64,000 nt of DNA from Stentor coeruleus (taxonomy: Eukaryota; Ciliophora; Heterotrichea; Heterotrichida; Stentoridae). The stretch is taken from NCBI GenBank assembly GCA_001970955.1, contig MPUH01000026.1, positions 93,168-157,167 on the forward strand, read 5' to 3'. The notes under the pieces were generated by a model. The model was not told where the DNA came from and did not search any database. It worked only from the letters and a program-made list of their open reading frames with translations. The position numbers and the translations under genes are program-made. Shown here piece by piece: positions 1 through 10,711 of the stretch. Within the stretch, counting starts at the first letter, position 1. Each line of letters starts with the position of its first letter.

Positions 1-169
1 ACAAACCTTTAAATATCGATTATAACACAAAAACTAGGATTATAAACTCATAATATCCTAGTTTATAACATTGAAAATCTAATAAGTGTCATAGTAAAAT
101 CTCATTTTTTTGTATTAGACGCTATATAAATTTTAAGATTTTTCATGGATATAAGGTAATAATAAAGCA

Positions 170-1649
170 ATGGGGTGCAATAAATCTTATCCTGCAGAAA
201 TAGTCCGATCAATCCCTGAACCACAAATAACCGAAGCATTTATCCCTAAAAGACAGAAAACTAAACGTGTTATGGCGAAAGAAGTTGGTTCGATTAATGA
301 TCATTTTAAAATACTTAAAGCTATAGGGACGAACAATCTTGGCACAATGCTTTATGCCCAAGATATCCAAAGTGGTACTTTCAGGGCGATCCGTGAAGTG
401 AATAAATCCTTAGCAAAATATTCATCCAACATGCTTGATGAAATTGAAGCTTTGACCGCAATGGACCATCCAAATATCATTAAAGTTTACCAGACAATTG
501 AAACATCAATAAATTACTATGTGGTTTTTGAATATCTTGATGGAGGGTCACTGAGATCAAAAGTCAAAAGGGCTGGGAATGAAATGTTAGTTTCTAAATA
601 CGCACATGACATAATAGCAGCAATAAAATATATGCATTTACTTGGGTATATACACTGTAATTTAAGTCCTGAACATATAATGTTTACAAATTATGACCCA
701 GATCCAATGCCTAAACTTATACATTTTTCATATGTGCAGACTATTTATGATGTACAATACCCTGGGATTAAAAACCTTAGTTATGTTTATATGTCCCCAG
801 AAATAATAAGGAAAAGTTTTAATGAAAAAACTGATATGTGGAGCCTTGGCGTTATTATATATGAACTCTTAGTTGGGAAACATCCTTATATGAGTAAAGA
901 AAAACATGATATTATTAAAGAAATCTATAAAGGTGAACTAGATTTTAATAACCCCAACTTCCTCAGCCTTTCTTTTAGTGCTCAAGATTTTATAAAAAAA
1001 CTTCTAATATTCAACCCAGAAGAAAGACTTTCAGCTAAAGATGCACTTATTCACCCATGGCTTGGCTTGACAACTAAAGAATATTATTTAACATATGAAG
1101 CACTTATGAAACTTAGAAGTTTTAGGGTATTTTTTATGTAGATGAGAGGAAATATTTGTCAAGAAATCATCAAAGAAATCAACTCGAAAATCGAATTCAA
1201 AGAACATGATATTATATCTTTATTTAAACAATTAGATTCAGATTGTGATGGGACTATAAGTAAAGATGAAGTTGTTAAAGCTTTTTCACAAGTCGGTGTT
1301 GATGCTAGTCATGAAATTGATGTAATTATGGCTAATCTTGATATAGATTTAAGTGGTGCATTAGATTTTACTGAGATTAAAATCGCGCTTATAGACTGGG
1401 AGAATGAATTGACTAAAAAAAATCTGGTTAAAGCATTTAAGACTGAAAATGGGAAAATATCAATGGAACATCTTAGGCATAAATTTAATGGAATTTTACC
1501 ACATGAAAATATCAATGGAACATCTTAGGCATAAATTTAATGGAATTTTACCACATGAATGGAATGAATTCATTAAAAAAGCGAAGGTTGAAAACGAACA
1601 AGTCACATTGAAAAACTTAAAAGAGTATCTGAAAACTCATTTAAGCTAG
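170..1649 (+). CDS. CDPK-like pseudokinase with EF hands (one intron; frame broken by a 52-bp tandem copy)
   Basis: This is a calcium-dependent protein kinase-like protein. Residues about 45-300 form a kinase fold, followed after the 15-nt intron by EF hands. EF loop 1 (DSDCDGTISKDE, about residue 351) and loop 2 (DIDLSGALDFTE, about 386) look able to bind calcium; the third is degenerate. The kinase looks catalytically dead: the VAIK lysine is R75, HRD reads HCN (162-164) and DFG reads HFS (185-187). The N-terminus MGCNK is a typical myristoylation/palmitoylation signal, so membrane attachment is inferred. Removing the intron and one copy of the 52-bp repeat at 1454-1557 gives a continuous 470-aa ORF ending in TAG. 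As written, the frame breaks and stops at 1528. CDPK-type architecture is confident; lack of activity is inferred from residues alone. Confidence 0.85.
1127..1141 (+). other. 15-nt intron in CDPK-like gene
   Basis: GTATTTTTTATGTAG lies between kinase and EF-hand exons, contains the only in-frame stop between them and starts on a codon boundary. It has A at position 10 and T at 13, like the other introns here. Confidence 0.9.
1454..1557. repeat. 52-bp direct tandem duplication inside the CDPK-like gene
   Basis: Two adjacent copies with a 52-bp offset (for example the ATG at 1463 and 1515). It shifts the frame; collapsing it restores the EF-hand C-terminus. No N is present, but the effect is like the N-marked joins elsewhere, so an unmerged overlap is likely. 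A real frameshift mutation is the alternative. Confidence 0.9.
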
Positions 1650-1944
1650 TTTAATATATAGTTATAAAGTGGATGAAACTTAGAATATTGTGTTGAGTAT
1701 AATAAAAGATAAAAATCATATCGCGGTATGTTATGACAATAGGGTTTATGCATGGGGGTTTTGATTTTATGATATATTATCACAGATAATAAATATAAGA
1801 AATTAGTTTTTAGCGAGTTTTGTTAAAAACTAAAGTTAGTAATATATAATTTATTATTGAAGATCAGGCTTTTATGAAGAAAAATTTTAGTTGGTTTATT
1901 GACGTTAGTTGTTAGAACTAAAAATCATAACAAGTGGTAATTTA

Positions 1945-3105
1945 CTAGGCTTCTTCTGACTCAGAGCTGCTGGATGATGCACTCGACTCTTGGCTGCCTT
2001 CAATTTCAACCAAATTCAACTTCGGGATAAAATCAGGTTTCTTCACATCAAGTGGCCTTCCACTAACTAAATCTTCATTTTCAGAATCATCAATAACCGG
2101 TTCATCACAAGTTAAAACTTTTTTTTTCTTCTCCTTATGAACATCTTCTTGATAAACATCTTCAATCGGATATCCTCTGTTTTTTAAAGCAACAATCAAT
2201 TTAACTAGTTTTTTTTCTTTTCTTGATAAATGTTTTATATCTTTTCTCATTTCCTCACAAACTTTAAGCAAATGTTGATTCTCTGATACTAAATATTTCC
2301 AAGAATCATCATCTTTAGGTATTTCCTCTAAGTCAATTTTGCTTAATTTAATAAGCTTATCTTGTAAATCAACATATCTTCCTTCTCTATCATCTAAATG
2401 CCTACTTAGTTCTGTGTTTTCTTTAGCTAATTTTTCGATTTTTTTAACTAAGAACTTTTTATCTTCTTTTGAACTAGTAACTTTTTCTCTTAGTTCTCTG
2501 ATTTCTTCTTTTAATTTTTCGACTAACTCTTTTGAAGTGTCGATTTGGTCAAGTTTCATGCGTTGTTCATAAGCTTCTTTGATTTTTTTAAGTAAATTCC
2601 CATAGTTATCATCGTTTTCAATGATATCAGTAAAAGCCATGCGGAATATATCGAATCTGCTTGAGGTCATTTGTTTGTCTTTAAGCCTTTTAAGCCCTTC
2701 GTTTAGTTTTTCTTCAATTCTTTTAGCTGAGGACTTTCCTGAGTTTTGAAGAGCTGAAGTGAGTAAAAGCCTCTGTTTCAGTTGTGAAGAGTTTTCGGTG
2801 TTATGAAGAGGGTTTTTCATACCTGTTTTGGTTAGGATAGCATTTGAAGTACTTGTGTTAAGATAAGGGTTTTTTGTTTGAGGATGTGGCTTAAGCTTAA
2901 TACTTGAGATTGACCTAGTTTTTGTTATAGCTTGGATTTGAGCATATGGAGATTCGCCTACTATATCAGTGAGTTGAGGCTTGGCGAACTTTGTTTTTGA
3001 ACCTTGAGCTGATAAACCTGCCTTGGATCGCCTTGATGCTTTTTTAAATCCTTTATATAATTGCAAGTCGTCAACAGTGTTGTCGGAACCTAGAAAAGAA
3101 CTCAT
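1945..3105 (-). CDS. Coiled-coil protein, possibly TSNAXIP1-like
   Basis: A 386-aa protein with a basic, Ser/Thr-rich first 120 residues, then long charged coiled coils (about 130-330), and an acidic serine-rich tail. The stretch around residues 125-180 (SRFDIFRMAFTDII, then NYGNLLKKIKEAYEQ) resembles the N-terminal domain of translin-associated factor X-interacting protein 1 and related ciliary or sperm proteins. This is a by-eye match and could be wrong. The start is the first ATG and the terminator is TAG. The 5' flank to its right (3106-3450) is G-rich and C-poor on the plus strand, the pattern seen upstream of several minus-strand genes here. Confidence 0.7.
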   Translation of the reverse strand: MSSFLGSDNTVDDLQLYKGFKKASRRSKAGLSAQGSKTKFAKPQLTDIVGESPYAQIQAITKTRSISSIKLKPHPQTKNPYLNTSTSNAILTKTGMKNPLHNTENSSQLKQRLLLTSALQNSGKSSAKRIEEKLNEGLKRLKDKQMTSSRFDIFRMAFTDIIENDDNYGNLLKKIKEAYEQRMKLDQIDTSKELVEKLKEEIRELREKVTSSKEDKKFLVKKIEKLAKENTELSRHLDDREGRYVDLQDKLIKLSKIDLEEIPKDDDSWKYLVSENQHLLKVCEEMRKDIKHLSRKEKKLVKLIVALKNRGYPIEDVYQEDVHKEKKKKVLTCDEPVIDDSENEDLVSGRPLDVKKPDFIPKLNLVEIEGSQESSASSSSSESEEA

Positions 3106-3619
3106 ATGTTTATTTTTGTTAGGAAGATGGATTTGGTATTTTGGATATGAAATTATAGATGTGGTTTTAGTAGGAGATTGGATGAGAGTTTTAGGTGATA
3201 AAATTTTGTAATGTGTGGAGATTGATGAGTTTTGATTTTTGTTTAATAAGAAACTGCTTTTTGATACTTTTTGTAATTTGGGTCAATTATAAAAAAATTA
3301 GTGAAAAATTGGAATTGTTTTTTGGGATTAATAGGATGTTGGAGATGATTTTTTAAGAACTAATTTGTGTGTTTTAGTGAGATTTTATGTTAAAGTGCGG
3401 ACTTTTAAAGGATTTTTTGATTAGTGGATTATTTAAAGAGTTAAAACTAAATTAAATTTAGTGTGCTGGGTCTGCTTAAAGTTTTTTTTGGAGTTTGTAT
3501 ACTGCAGATTTATAAATTTCTAGACTTTAACGTGTTTCACTATTTTCCAAAAGTTACCAAAAAATAGCATATAAATATCCAAAACATAATCCATAACATA
3601 AAAATAGCTTATTAAATAC
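3106..3619. other. Intergenic, 514 bp, no gene seen
   Basis: AT-rich DNA between two minus-strand genes. The left two-thirds is G-rich and C-poor on the plus strand; the right end is C-rich and G-poor. The switch is near 3520. No ORF or RNA gene recognised. Confidence 0.7.
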
Positions 3620-5845
3620 TTAATGCAATACGCTAGAAACAATCATATCTTCATTCTTAGAGTAATCAACATCTTCAAAAGATATCATACCAAACTCAGG
3701 TGTTCTTTCTTGAAACCACGCTGGCGGGTTGATATCTTTTTTTGCAAGTAATTCCCAATTAATATCTTCAAAAAACGCATGAGCCTTTATCTCATTTATC
3801 AAAAGTCGCTTTTCTGGATTTTTCTGTGTGAGCGCAGTTATCAAATTCTTCGCATTTAACGACATACCACTAGGGAAATTAATTTTCCCAGTTGTAATCT
3901 TCTTATATAATTTCAAAACATTAGAATCATCAAAAGGAAGTTTTCCAACAATAAGTTCATAAAGGCATATCCCAAGACTGTATATATCGGCAGGTTTCCA
4001 AACCCCTCTATTATTAATAGTCTCAGGGGCAAGATACCCTGGTGAGCCACAAAATGTATTAGCCATATTAGCTTTATTAGTATTTTCTTTAGCAAGTCCG
4101 AAATCTCCAAGTTTAACATGACAAGTTTCATCAATCAAAATATTCTGAGGCTTTAAATCTCTATATATTATATCATAAGAATGCAAATACTCAATAGCTA
4201 ATAATATTTCTGCTATATAAATCTTAGCCTGTCTTTCAGGCAATGGACCTTTTTCTGCTAAAAGTTTAGCTAAATCTCCATAAGGACAATATTCAAAAAC
4301 CATATACACATTGTTTGGAGTTTGAAATGCCCAATATAATGGGATAATAAAATTATGTATTATTGACTTGAGGATTTTACATTCAGCAATAACGTATTTA
4401 TATTGATTGCTGCGTTTTAATTCAGTTTTGTTTATAGCTTTCAATGCATATCTCTTACCTGAGTTCTTTTTAAGCACTTTAAACACTTTACCAAATGAAC
4501 CCTGGCCGGCTTCTTCAATGATTTCAAAGCTGGAAAAAGATATCGGTTCATTCTGATCTTCTTCATCATCTTCATCACAAACCACATCTTCTATTTCAAA
4601 GCACGACATAATCCTTGAAATTTTGTATCCAAAACTACTAGTTAACGAAGTATTAGTCTGAAAATACTTAATAGCATTAAGTAATCTATATACCCAATCA
4701 CAAGATATATCTATATTCTTAGAATAATACTTCAAAGTTTCATCTCTTGTTCTTATATGCACAAAGTATTTATTTTCAACTGAAGTTTCTTCAACATTTA
4801 CAACATCTTGGATTTCAAATATAGGAATTCTCATATCAGCATTATGCCCTTGCATAAAACTAACTTTTTTATTATAATGAAGTAAATTCCCTGTATTTGT
4901 ATCTAAGACTAAAAAAACTAATTTGTCACGGATTTGCCATGAGGAAGACCAATATAATTCACCACTATGATTCATAATTTTTTCCTTTTCTGAATTGCTG
5001 TATTTATTGAGAAATTCTAAACCAATGTATCTTGGGATTATTTCTAATATTGAAGGTTTTGTTGCTAGTTGTAAAGCTATGTTACCTTCTTTATCTTCGA
5101 TATATGGTGATGCTCTTGAATCCATAAGTAGTTTGACGATTTTTCTATGGCCGTTTAGACAGGCCATATGTAGAGCCGTACCTTTTTTTTCTGTATTTTT
5201 ATTTACTTGGATTGTTGGCTGATTTAGGAGAATTTCTGCACAGAGTAGATACCCATGATAAGATGCAAGAATTAAAGGAGTCCATCCATCATTAGTCTCT
5301 ACATTTATCTGACCACCAGAGATTATTAGTTCTTGAAGGATCCCAGAATGACCACTTGCACAAGCATAATGAACACAATTCCATCGTTTATCATTATCAC
5401 CTTGATTTATTAACTCAGTAAAATTTTTATCTTTATTCTGAGAAATTGAACTCATTGAAAACTCGTTTTTAAGCCTGAGGAATTTATCAATAGAACTATC
5501 TTTACAATATTTTTGAGCCCTTTGAACCCAATTATCAAAGGTAGAATTCACATGAGACTTTTGAATTGTTGAAGAAAGTGAAAGTTTTGACTCAATTCTA
5601 GGACTTTGTTCTTCAAGGTATATAATACCAGTCTCAAAAGAATATGTGGAAATAATTCGTTCTGGGTCGAGTTTTTCCTATATAAATATCACTATTGAGC
5701 CATTAATAATAGCAGATAAAACCTGAGAGTCTACTGATATCGGAATACTTTGGCATATGCTTTTTTGAATTTCTAAGACTTTGTCGTTAGGATCAACTTC
5801 AAGTTCTAAGGAAACAGGGCCTTTTCGAATTGTAAATTTAATCAT
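3620..5845 (-). CDS. Ubiquitin-like + ankyrin + PH-like + AGC-type protein kinase (one intron)
   Basis: The spliced protein is 736 aa. Residues 1-75 read like a ubiquitin-like fold (starts MIKFTIRKG, then LELEVDPNDKVLEIQ). Residues about 147-258 hold three ankyrin repeats (for example GWTPLILASYHGY and GTALHMACLNGHRKIVKLL). Residues about 289-390 look like a PH domain (LYWSSSWQIRDKLVFLVL to CDWVYRLLNAIKYF). Residues about 433-693 are a kinase domain of AGC type: GQGSFGKV, ALKAINK, YRDLKPQNIL, DFGLAKE and an activation segment TFCGSPGYLAPE. All catalytic residues are present, so it should be active. Without the intron the longest reading begins at a GTG (5551), which is not a credible eukaryotic start; the intron connects it to an ATG at 5845. 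Terminator TAA. The kinase call is very sure; the UBL and PH calls are moderate. Confidence 0.88.
5678..5692 (-). other. 15-nt intron in UBL-ankyrin-kinase gene
   Basis: On the minus strand: GTGATATTTATATAG. It contains the only stop between the ATG at 5845 and the long ORF and is in frame. A at position 10, T at 13. Confidence 0.88.
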
Positions 5846-6107
5846 ATTAGTTTATTGCACTGTATAATGAAATTTTTAATAGTCTAAATAGGGTTATATA
5901 GTATTGGAGAAACTATTGTACAAAATGTTTAAAATAAATGCTAAAAACAATGGAGTTTATCATAAAATTTAGACTTAGAGAATTTTATAAGAACTTTTTA
6001 GTAAAAGATTAAGAAAATAACAATAAAAATTAGAGTATAAACAAAGAATGTTTATTAGAAAAACTGATGTGGCAGTTGGGATTATTGTATGAAATTTCAA
6101 TAATAAT
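5846..6107. promoter_or_regulatory. Divergent intergenic region between kinase and TTLL genes
   Basis: 262 bp separating divergently transcribed genes, so both promoters must lie here or nearby. No recognisable motif. It is G-rich and C-poor throughout on the plus strand. Confidence 0.4.
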
Positions 6108-8045
6108 ATGATAGATTTTAAATACTTAGCTTCAGTGCAGCATAGTAAAGTAGAAATATTAGAAGATTATCATATACCAATGAAAGCTCCACAGTATTTA
6201 AGACACTCGCTTGATTTTGCCTACAGCTCGAAGCCATTCAAAAAAACTTCGAAAACCAACACAACAGAGTTTTGTAAAGATATGCTCAACAAAACCTCTG
6301 CTTTACCTTTTTTCAGACCCCGTTCCCCATTAGCAAGACTCGCCCGATCCCTACAAATTTCAAGACTTTCAAAAAACTCTAACTTCCCAACAAATGACCA
6401 ATCCAATAAAAAAGTAGAAAGCAGAGCAGTATCTGCTCTTCAAAGTCAACCAAACCCCCTTCTTGAACTAGTAAATCCTCACACTCCATTCAAAGGTAGT
6501 TTTTTAGTAATCAAAAAAAGTGACTTATACGGATTGAAGAAAAAATCAAGCAGTCCTATAAAGAAAACCTGTAAACATCTAGATTTTATAAACACAAAAA
6601 ACATAAGAAAAGTTCAAAAACTAGAAAAAGTAAACATAAAAGATATAAAAGACCGTAAATGGGTATGTAAAAAAAGAGCATCGCTGATTCGTGATTTTTA
6701 TATAAGTTTGACAAAAAGCAATGGAATGAAAATCAATCATAATTTCGATTTAGGTCCTTTGTTTAAGTATTATATAGGCAAAGGGAATAATAGTAAGCTT
6801 ATAAAACAAATGATGTCAAGAAGGCATGGTTGGTCACGGATTAAAGCAGCAGAGGCTAATACTGCGAATTTTGTATGGACAGAGTGGCTTGAAGAGTCAA
6901 CATTACAGTCTTTATCGTTAAATGTAAATAAAAACTATACAATTGAAACCCTTCCTAAAACTCATATGCATCATTATAGACTAAACAATACCAAAAGATT
7001 TATAGTTGATACAACAGTAATGGGTTTTGAGAAAATAACAAATACCAACTCGTTTAGACATATAAAAACAGAAACTTTCCAATCTGGAAACCTGAAGATT
7101 TACAACAAAATAGCCGGTAACCACAATTTATCGAATAAAAAAGAACTTTTTATCAATCTGGATAAATACTGCCAAGAAAACAATAAACAAGTTTTCGATT
7201 ATGTACCAGTAACTTTTCATATAACTTCACTTGCTGATGGGAAATTTAAAGAGTTTGAGAAGTATTTCCAAAATAATACACTGAAAACTAATAATATATG
7301 GATATTGAAACCTGGAGAAAACACAAACAGAGGCACTGGGATTACTATATGTACATCTTTAGATCAGATAAGTAAAGAAATATCGAAAACAAAACATACG
7401 GTTATATTACAAAAATATATAGAAAACCCGTTTTTAGTATATAAAAGGAAATTTGATATACGTTGTTATGCTTTAATAACTTGTTATAATGGAGTTATTC
7501 AAGGATATTACTACAATGAAGGATATATAAGAACATCATCAAAACTATTTAGTTTACAAAACATTGATAACAAATTCATCCATTTAACAAATGATGCGAT
7601 ACAAAAATACAGTGAAGATTATGGTAAATATGAAAATGGTAACAAAATGTCATATAGTGAATTACAAAAATACTTAGATACAAACCATCAAAATAGACCT
7701 GTAGATTTTATAGAAGAAGTTGGGTCGAAAATAAAAGAAATCATCTCAGATACAATAAAATGCGCAGTTCCTAATATCATGAAAAAAATACACTGTCATA
7801 CTTTTGAAGTCTTTGGATATGATTTTTTACTTGATGAAAACCTCAAACCTTGGCTACTTGAAGTTAACACAAACCCTTGTCTTGAAATTTCTTCATCACA
7901 CCTTGCAAGGATTATCCCATCCATGTTAGAAAATGTATTTCAATTAACCCTAGATTCGATTTTCCAAACAAATTTTACAATAAAAAACGATATGTCGGTT
8001 ATAACAGAAAACAAATTTGAGCTGGTCTATCATTCACTTGAATAA
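6108..8045 (+). CDS. Tubulin tyrosine ligase-like (TTLL) polymodification enzyme
   Basis: A 645-aa protein with an unconserved basic N-terminal half and a TTL ATP-grasp domain from about residue 370 to 620. Visible motifs are NIWILKPGENTNRGTGI (about 393), the nucleotide-binding VILQKYIENPFLVYKRKFDIR, FIHLTNDAIQKYSEDYG, and the metal-binding end FGYDFLLDENLKPWLLEVNTNP (about 570-588). Such enzymes add glutamate or glycine chains to tubulin in cilia and cortical microtubules; which one cannot be told by eye. ATG at 6108, TAA stop. It converges on the F-BAR/PH-like gene with only 66 bp between stops. Confidence 0.93.
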   Translation: MIDFKYLASVQHSKVEILEDYHIPMKAPQYLRHSLDFAYSSKPFKKTSKTNTTEFCKDMLNKTSALPFFRPRSPLARLARSLQISRLSKNSNFPTNDQSNKKVESRAVSALQSQPNPLLELVNPHTPFKGSFLVIKKSDLYGLKKKSSSPIKKTCKHLDFINTKNIRKVQKLEKVNIKDIKDRKWVCKKRASLIRDFYISLTKSNGMKINHNFDLGPLFKYYIGKGNNSKLIKQMMSRRHGWSRIKAAEANTANFVWTEWLEESTLQSLSLNVNKNYTIETLPKTHMHHYRLNNTKRFIVDTTVMGFEKITNTNSFRHIKTETFQSGNLKIYNKIAGNHNLSNKKELFINLDKYCQENNKQVFDYVPVTFHITSLADGKFKEFEKYFQNNTLKTNNIWILKPGENTNRGTGITICTSLDQISKEISKTKHTVILQKYIENPFLVYKRKFDIRCYALITCYNGVIQGYYYNEGYIRTSSKLFSLQNIDNKFIHLTNDAIQKYSEDYGKYENGNKMSYSELQKYLDTNHQNRPVDFIEEVGSKIKEIISDTIKCAVPNIMKKIHCHTFEVFGYDFLLDENLKPWLLEVNTNPCLEISSSHLARIIPSMLENVFQLTLDSIFQTNFTIKNDMSVITENKFELVYHSLE

Positions 8046-8111
8046 ACAAAAGTTTTATTATAAATTAAACATAAGATTTTAGATGAGATTATATTAGGAT
8101 AAGAAATAAGG

Positions 8112-9372
8112 TTAATCATTACTTGTTAAAGATTGAATGAGTTCTAACCATTCATAAAGGACTTGAGGGTCTTTGGTTTTTATGACAACTTGTTTGCTAA
8201 GGACTAACTTGCCGAAAAAGCCAGTTTTGTTTTGTTCAGTGATTTCGACGTAAGTATCTGAGTTTTGGCTGACCATGAGTTTTGCCCTAGCTAAATAAAG
8301 ACTTTCTATAGGTTTTTTGAAAGGAAGTTCAGGTTTTGCTGTGAAAATGTGTAGGAATCGGCTTTTTACAACAACTCCATAGCATTCTTGCCACTGCTGA
8401 AAAACACCATTTTCCATATAAATAAACCCTTCTTTTAAAACCCAGTCAAAATCATTCACAGGCTTTGGAAGCCATATAGATAGATTTTCTATATAATTAT
8501 CTTCGATACCAAGCTCAGATAATATACTCAGTTCTTCCGGGCGAAATAATTTCCTATCACTTAAACTCTCACCCTGATTTTCTTCAATTTCTTCTATAGA
8601 TTTTAAAGCATCAAAATTTTCAAGCATAAAAATACTTGACTGTAAAGCTAAATACTCTTTCATAGCTTTTTTAATACACAAATACCTAGTGTTTTCTAAT
8701 CTTAAAGCATCTTCCCATATAGATCTTACAGTCACTCCTAAACATTGTTGTATTTGAGAAAGCTTCATTGCACAACTTAGAAACTTCATTTCACATATCC
8801 AAACACATACTTTATGATCGATTTTTTCTTCACTTTTCTGCATGGTTGTTAAGAAAAATTTGAAGTTTTTTTGTACTGATTTGAGCTTTTTATCGATTTG
8901 GTCCATAAGGGATTTTATTTTCGCTTTACTTTCTGCAACTTTGATATCGTATTCGATAAGCATGTCTTCTAGATAAGTCTTGATAATTTCTCCTGATTAA
9001 TCTTTACTGTATTTTCTGACCTAATTCAATGAAATTGTTGGAAAGTTGTTTTTGGTAACTATTGACTGAAGATAATCCGAATGTAAGACTTTTAGAAATT
9101 CTTAGGCAATCGGGGTCTGGGAGAGATCCTATTTCGCTTAGAAGGATTTCGCTGTATTGTTTAGAACTTACACCTCGTTCTTTAAGGAATTTTACTACTG
9201 CCAGGTTTGCTTCTCGACTGTTTGCTACTTTTGCGAGAATACGAGAAATTAATGTATTAAGGATATCTTTATGCTTTTGTGTCTCTTCAGATCGCTTTTG
9301 TTCCCAAGTTAGAATAGTAAAATATCTAGTTCTTTTTTGGATTTTTAAATCCTCAATATAACTTTCATTCAT
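8112..9372 (-). CDS. Probable F-BAR/PH membrane-curvature protein in two reading frames
   Basis: Two ORFs (9372-9004 and 8963-8112) together look like one protein. The first part is helical with F-BAR-like features (ILTWEQKRSEETQKHKDIL, VVKFLKERGVSSKQYSEIL). The second continues long helices and ends in a PH-like domain (DWVLKEGFIYMENGVFQQWQECYGVV to VLYEWLELIQSL). A good 15-nt intron candidate lies at 9003-9017 and removes the stop, but 15 nt does not correct the frame: one more base must be lost or gained. Possible explanations are a one-base assembly error or an unusual 28-nt intron (donor GTCAG, phase 1, same acceptor). Downstream of the candidate intron the frame of exon 2 stays open and reads EIIKTYLEDMLIEYD. 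Two separate genes is a less likely alternative. Confidence 0.65.
9003..9017 (-). other. Candidate 15-nt intron (does not by itself fix the frame)
   Basis: On the minus strand: GTAAAGATTAATCAG. It has the A10 and pyrimidine-13 pattern of the other introns and holds the stop of the first ORF, but the two exons are off by one base after its removal. Confidence 0.5.
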
Positions 9373-10029
9373 TTTTATTATGTTGCAAAAAAAATAGTCA
9401 CTTGATTTAGGTCCATTAAACTAATAATATTCTTGTTATAATTCTTTATTAATGTTTTTTATAAACTTTTCAAGAGGTGTATATNTTTAGGTCCATTAAA
9501 CTAATAATATTCTTGTTATAATTCTTTATTAATGTTTTTTATAAACTTTTCAAGAGGTGTATATCTTTATTATGGTCCTAAAGGTATTAATTTTATCAAA
9601 AAAAAACTTTAAATATAAATAAATTTTGATTTTTTTTTTACTATTCTGCTAACATCTATAATGTATCACTGGGAAAGTCTTTAGCATGTAAAGATTAGAG
9701 AAATTAGAGGAAAAAGTTAAAAAAAATATATTTAAACTTGTTATAATCTAATAACTTTGTAGTTTTTATTTTATGGTATAAGTTTTTTTTATAATATATA
9801 TTTTTATATTTTATATCATAAATCTATTGACAATTTATTAAAATGAATAAATATCAGTAACAAAGAAGCAAATCAAAGAGGTAATACAAATCATTTCAAC
9901 CAGAAAAAATTAATTTTAAATAAAGATATGGGGTAATTATACCAAAATTGACCCAAAAATCACAAACCCATAAACAACAAATACTTAAATAATCTCAAAA
10001 TGCATCTAAAAAAAGCTTAAGCTACTAAT
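9373..10029. other. Intergenic, 657 bp, with an assembly join
   Basis: Very AT-rich with homopolymer runs. It contains the N at 9485 flanked by 79-bp copies. No gene seen. Confidence 0.7.
9406..9564. repeat. Unmerged overlap at N 9485 (offset 80)
   Basis: The sequence from 9406 up to the N is repeated immediately after it. Interpreted as contig ends that overlap but were not merged. Confidence 0.9.
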
Positions 10030-10604
10030 TTATCCTCTAATATAAATCTCTAACCCAAAAATTCCCCAGCTCTTATCACAAGGTTGTTTTACTCTAAAGT
10101 AGACCCAAAGATCACTACTATCATGTGGTACCAAAATATCAATTACAAAAGCAAATTTTCCTTATCCCATCATTATATCTCTACAAATATCAATAGGATT
10201 TTTACTATATGTCACATCATAAGTCAAACTCCAAACTACACTAATCTCAGCAGTGGTTCCAATTTCAATATAACCCGTCTCTCCATTCATCAATAAAATG
10301 TCAAATTTCCATTAATCTTATAAATAAATGTTCTCTAATTTAATTAAACTCTTTCCATGTTGTCACAGCTGAAAATTGATAATACCTTCCAAGTATTCTT
10401 AATCCTGAACATTCAAATATAGTTTTATTACTTCAACACCTTTAAATGTGTCATAATGATATAAACCCCATTGGTCATAATTAGATACAACAAGTTTTTG
10501 GTTGAATTCTAAATCAGTTTCAGTTAGAACGTCTTTGATAAGAATGATATTGTGTCTTCAGCTGTTGTTTGGAGGAATAAGAAAAGCGATGAAAATAAGA
10601 TCAT
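10030..10604 (-). pseudogene. Relic of a secreted protein with in-frame stops
   Basis: From ATG 10604 the first 17 codons encode a signal-peptide-like MILFSSLFLFLQTTAED. A one-base frame change near 10560 is needed to enter a long frame that reads protein-like to the TAA at 10030-10032 (for example NYDQWGLYHYDTFKGVEV, GETGYIEIGTTAEISVVW, SSDLWVYFRVKQPCDKSWG). That frame has five internal stops: TAA at 10399, 10318, 10312 and 10162, and TGA at 10363 (leftmost base of each). The family is not recognised; the Trp/Tyr-rich beta-strand-like look suggests an extracellular beta-sandwich. No 15-nt intron covers the stops. Best read as a decayed gene; see the finding on TAA codons. Confidence 0.5.
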
Positions 10605-10711
10605 AAAACGTACATTATATAGATATTTTTATATTAAGTTTAAGTTTTTTTGTAAGAAAATGATATGAAGGGTTTTAGTAAGTTATGTTTATTTTATAAT
10701 ATAAGCCCCCC

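Noticed and set aside
5551-5551. GTG start for the ankyrin kinase and TTG start at 45616 for the CCDC81-like gene
   Set aside because: Not expected in a eukaryotic nuclear gene; an intron leads to an ATG in the first case, and an ATG lies three codons downstream in the second.
10084-10296. A 70-codon plus-strand frame
   Set aside because: It lies antisense to the more protein-like relic on the minus strand.
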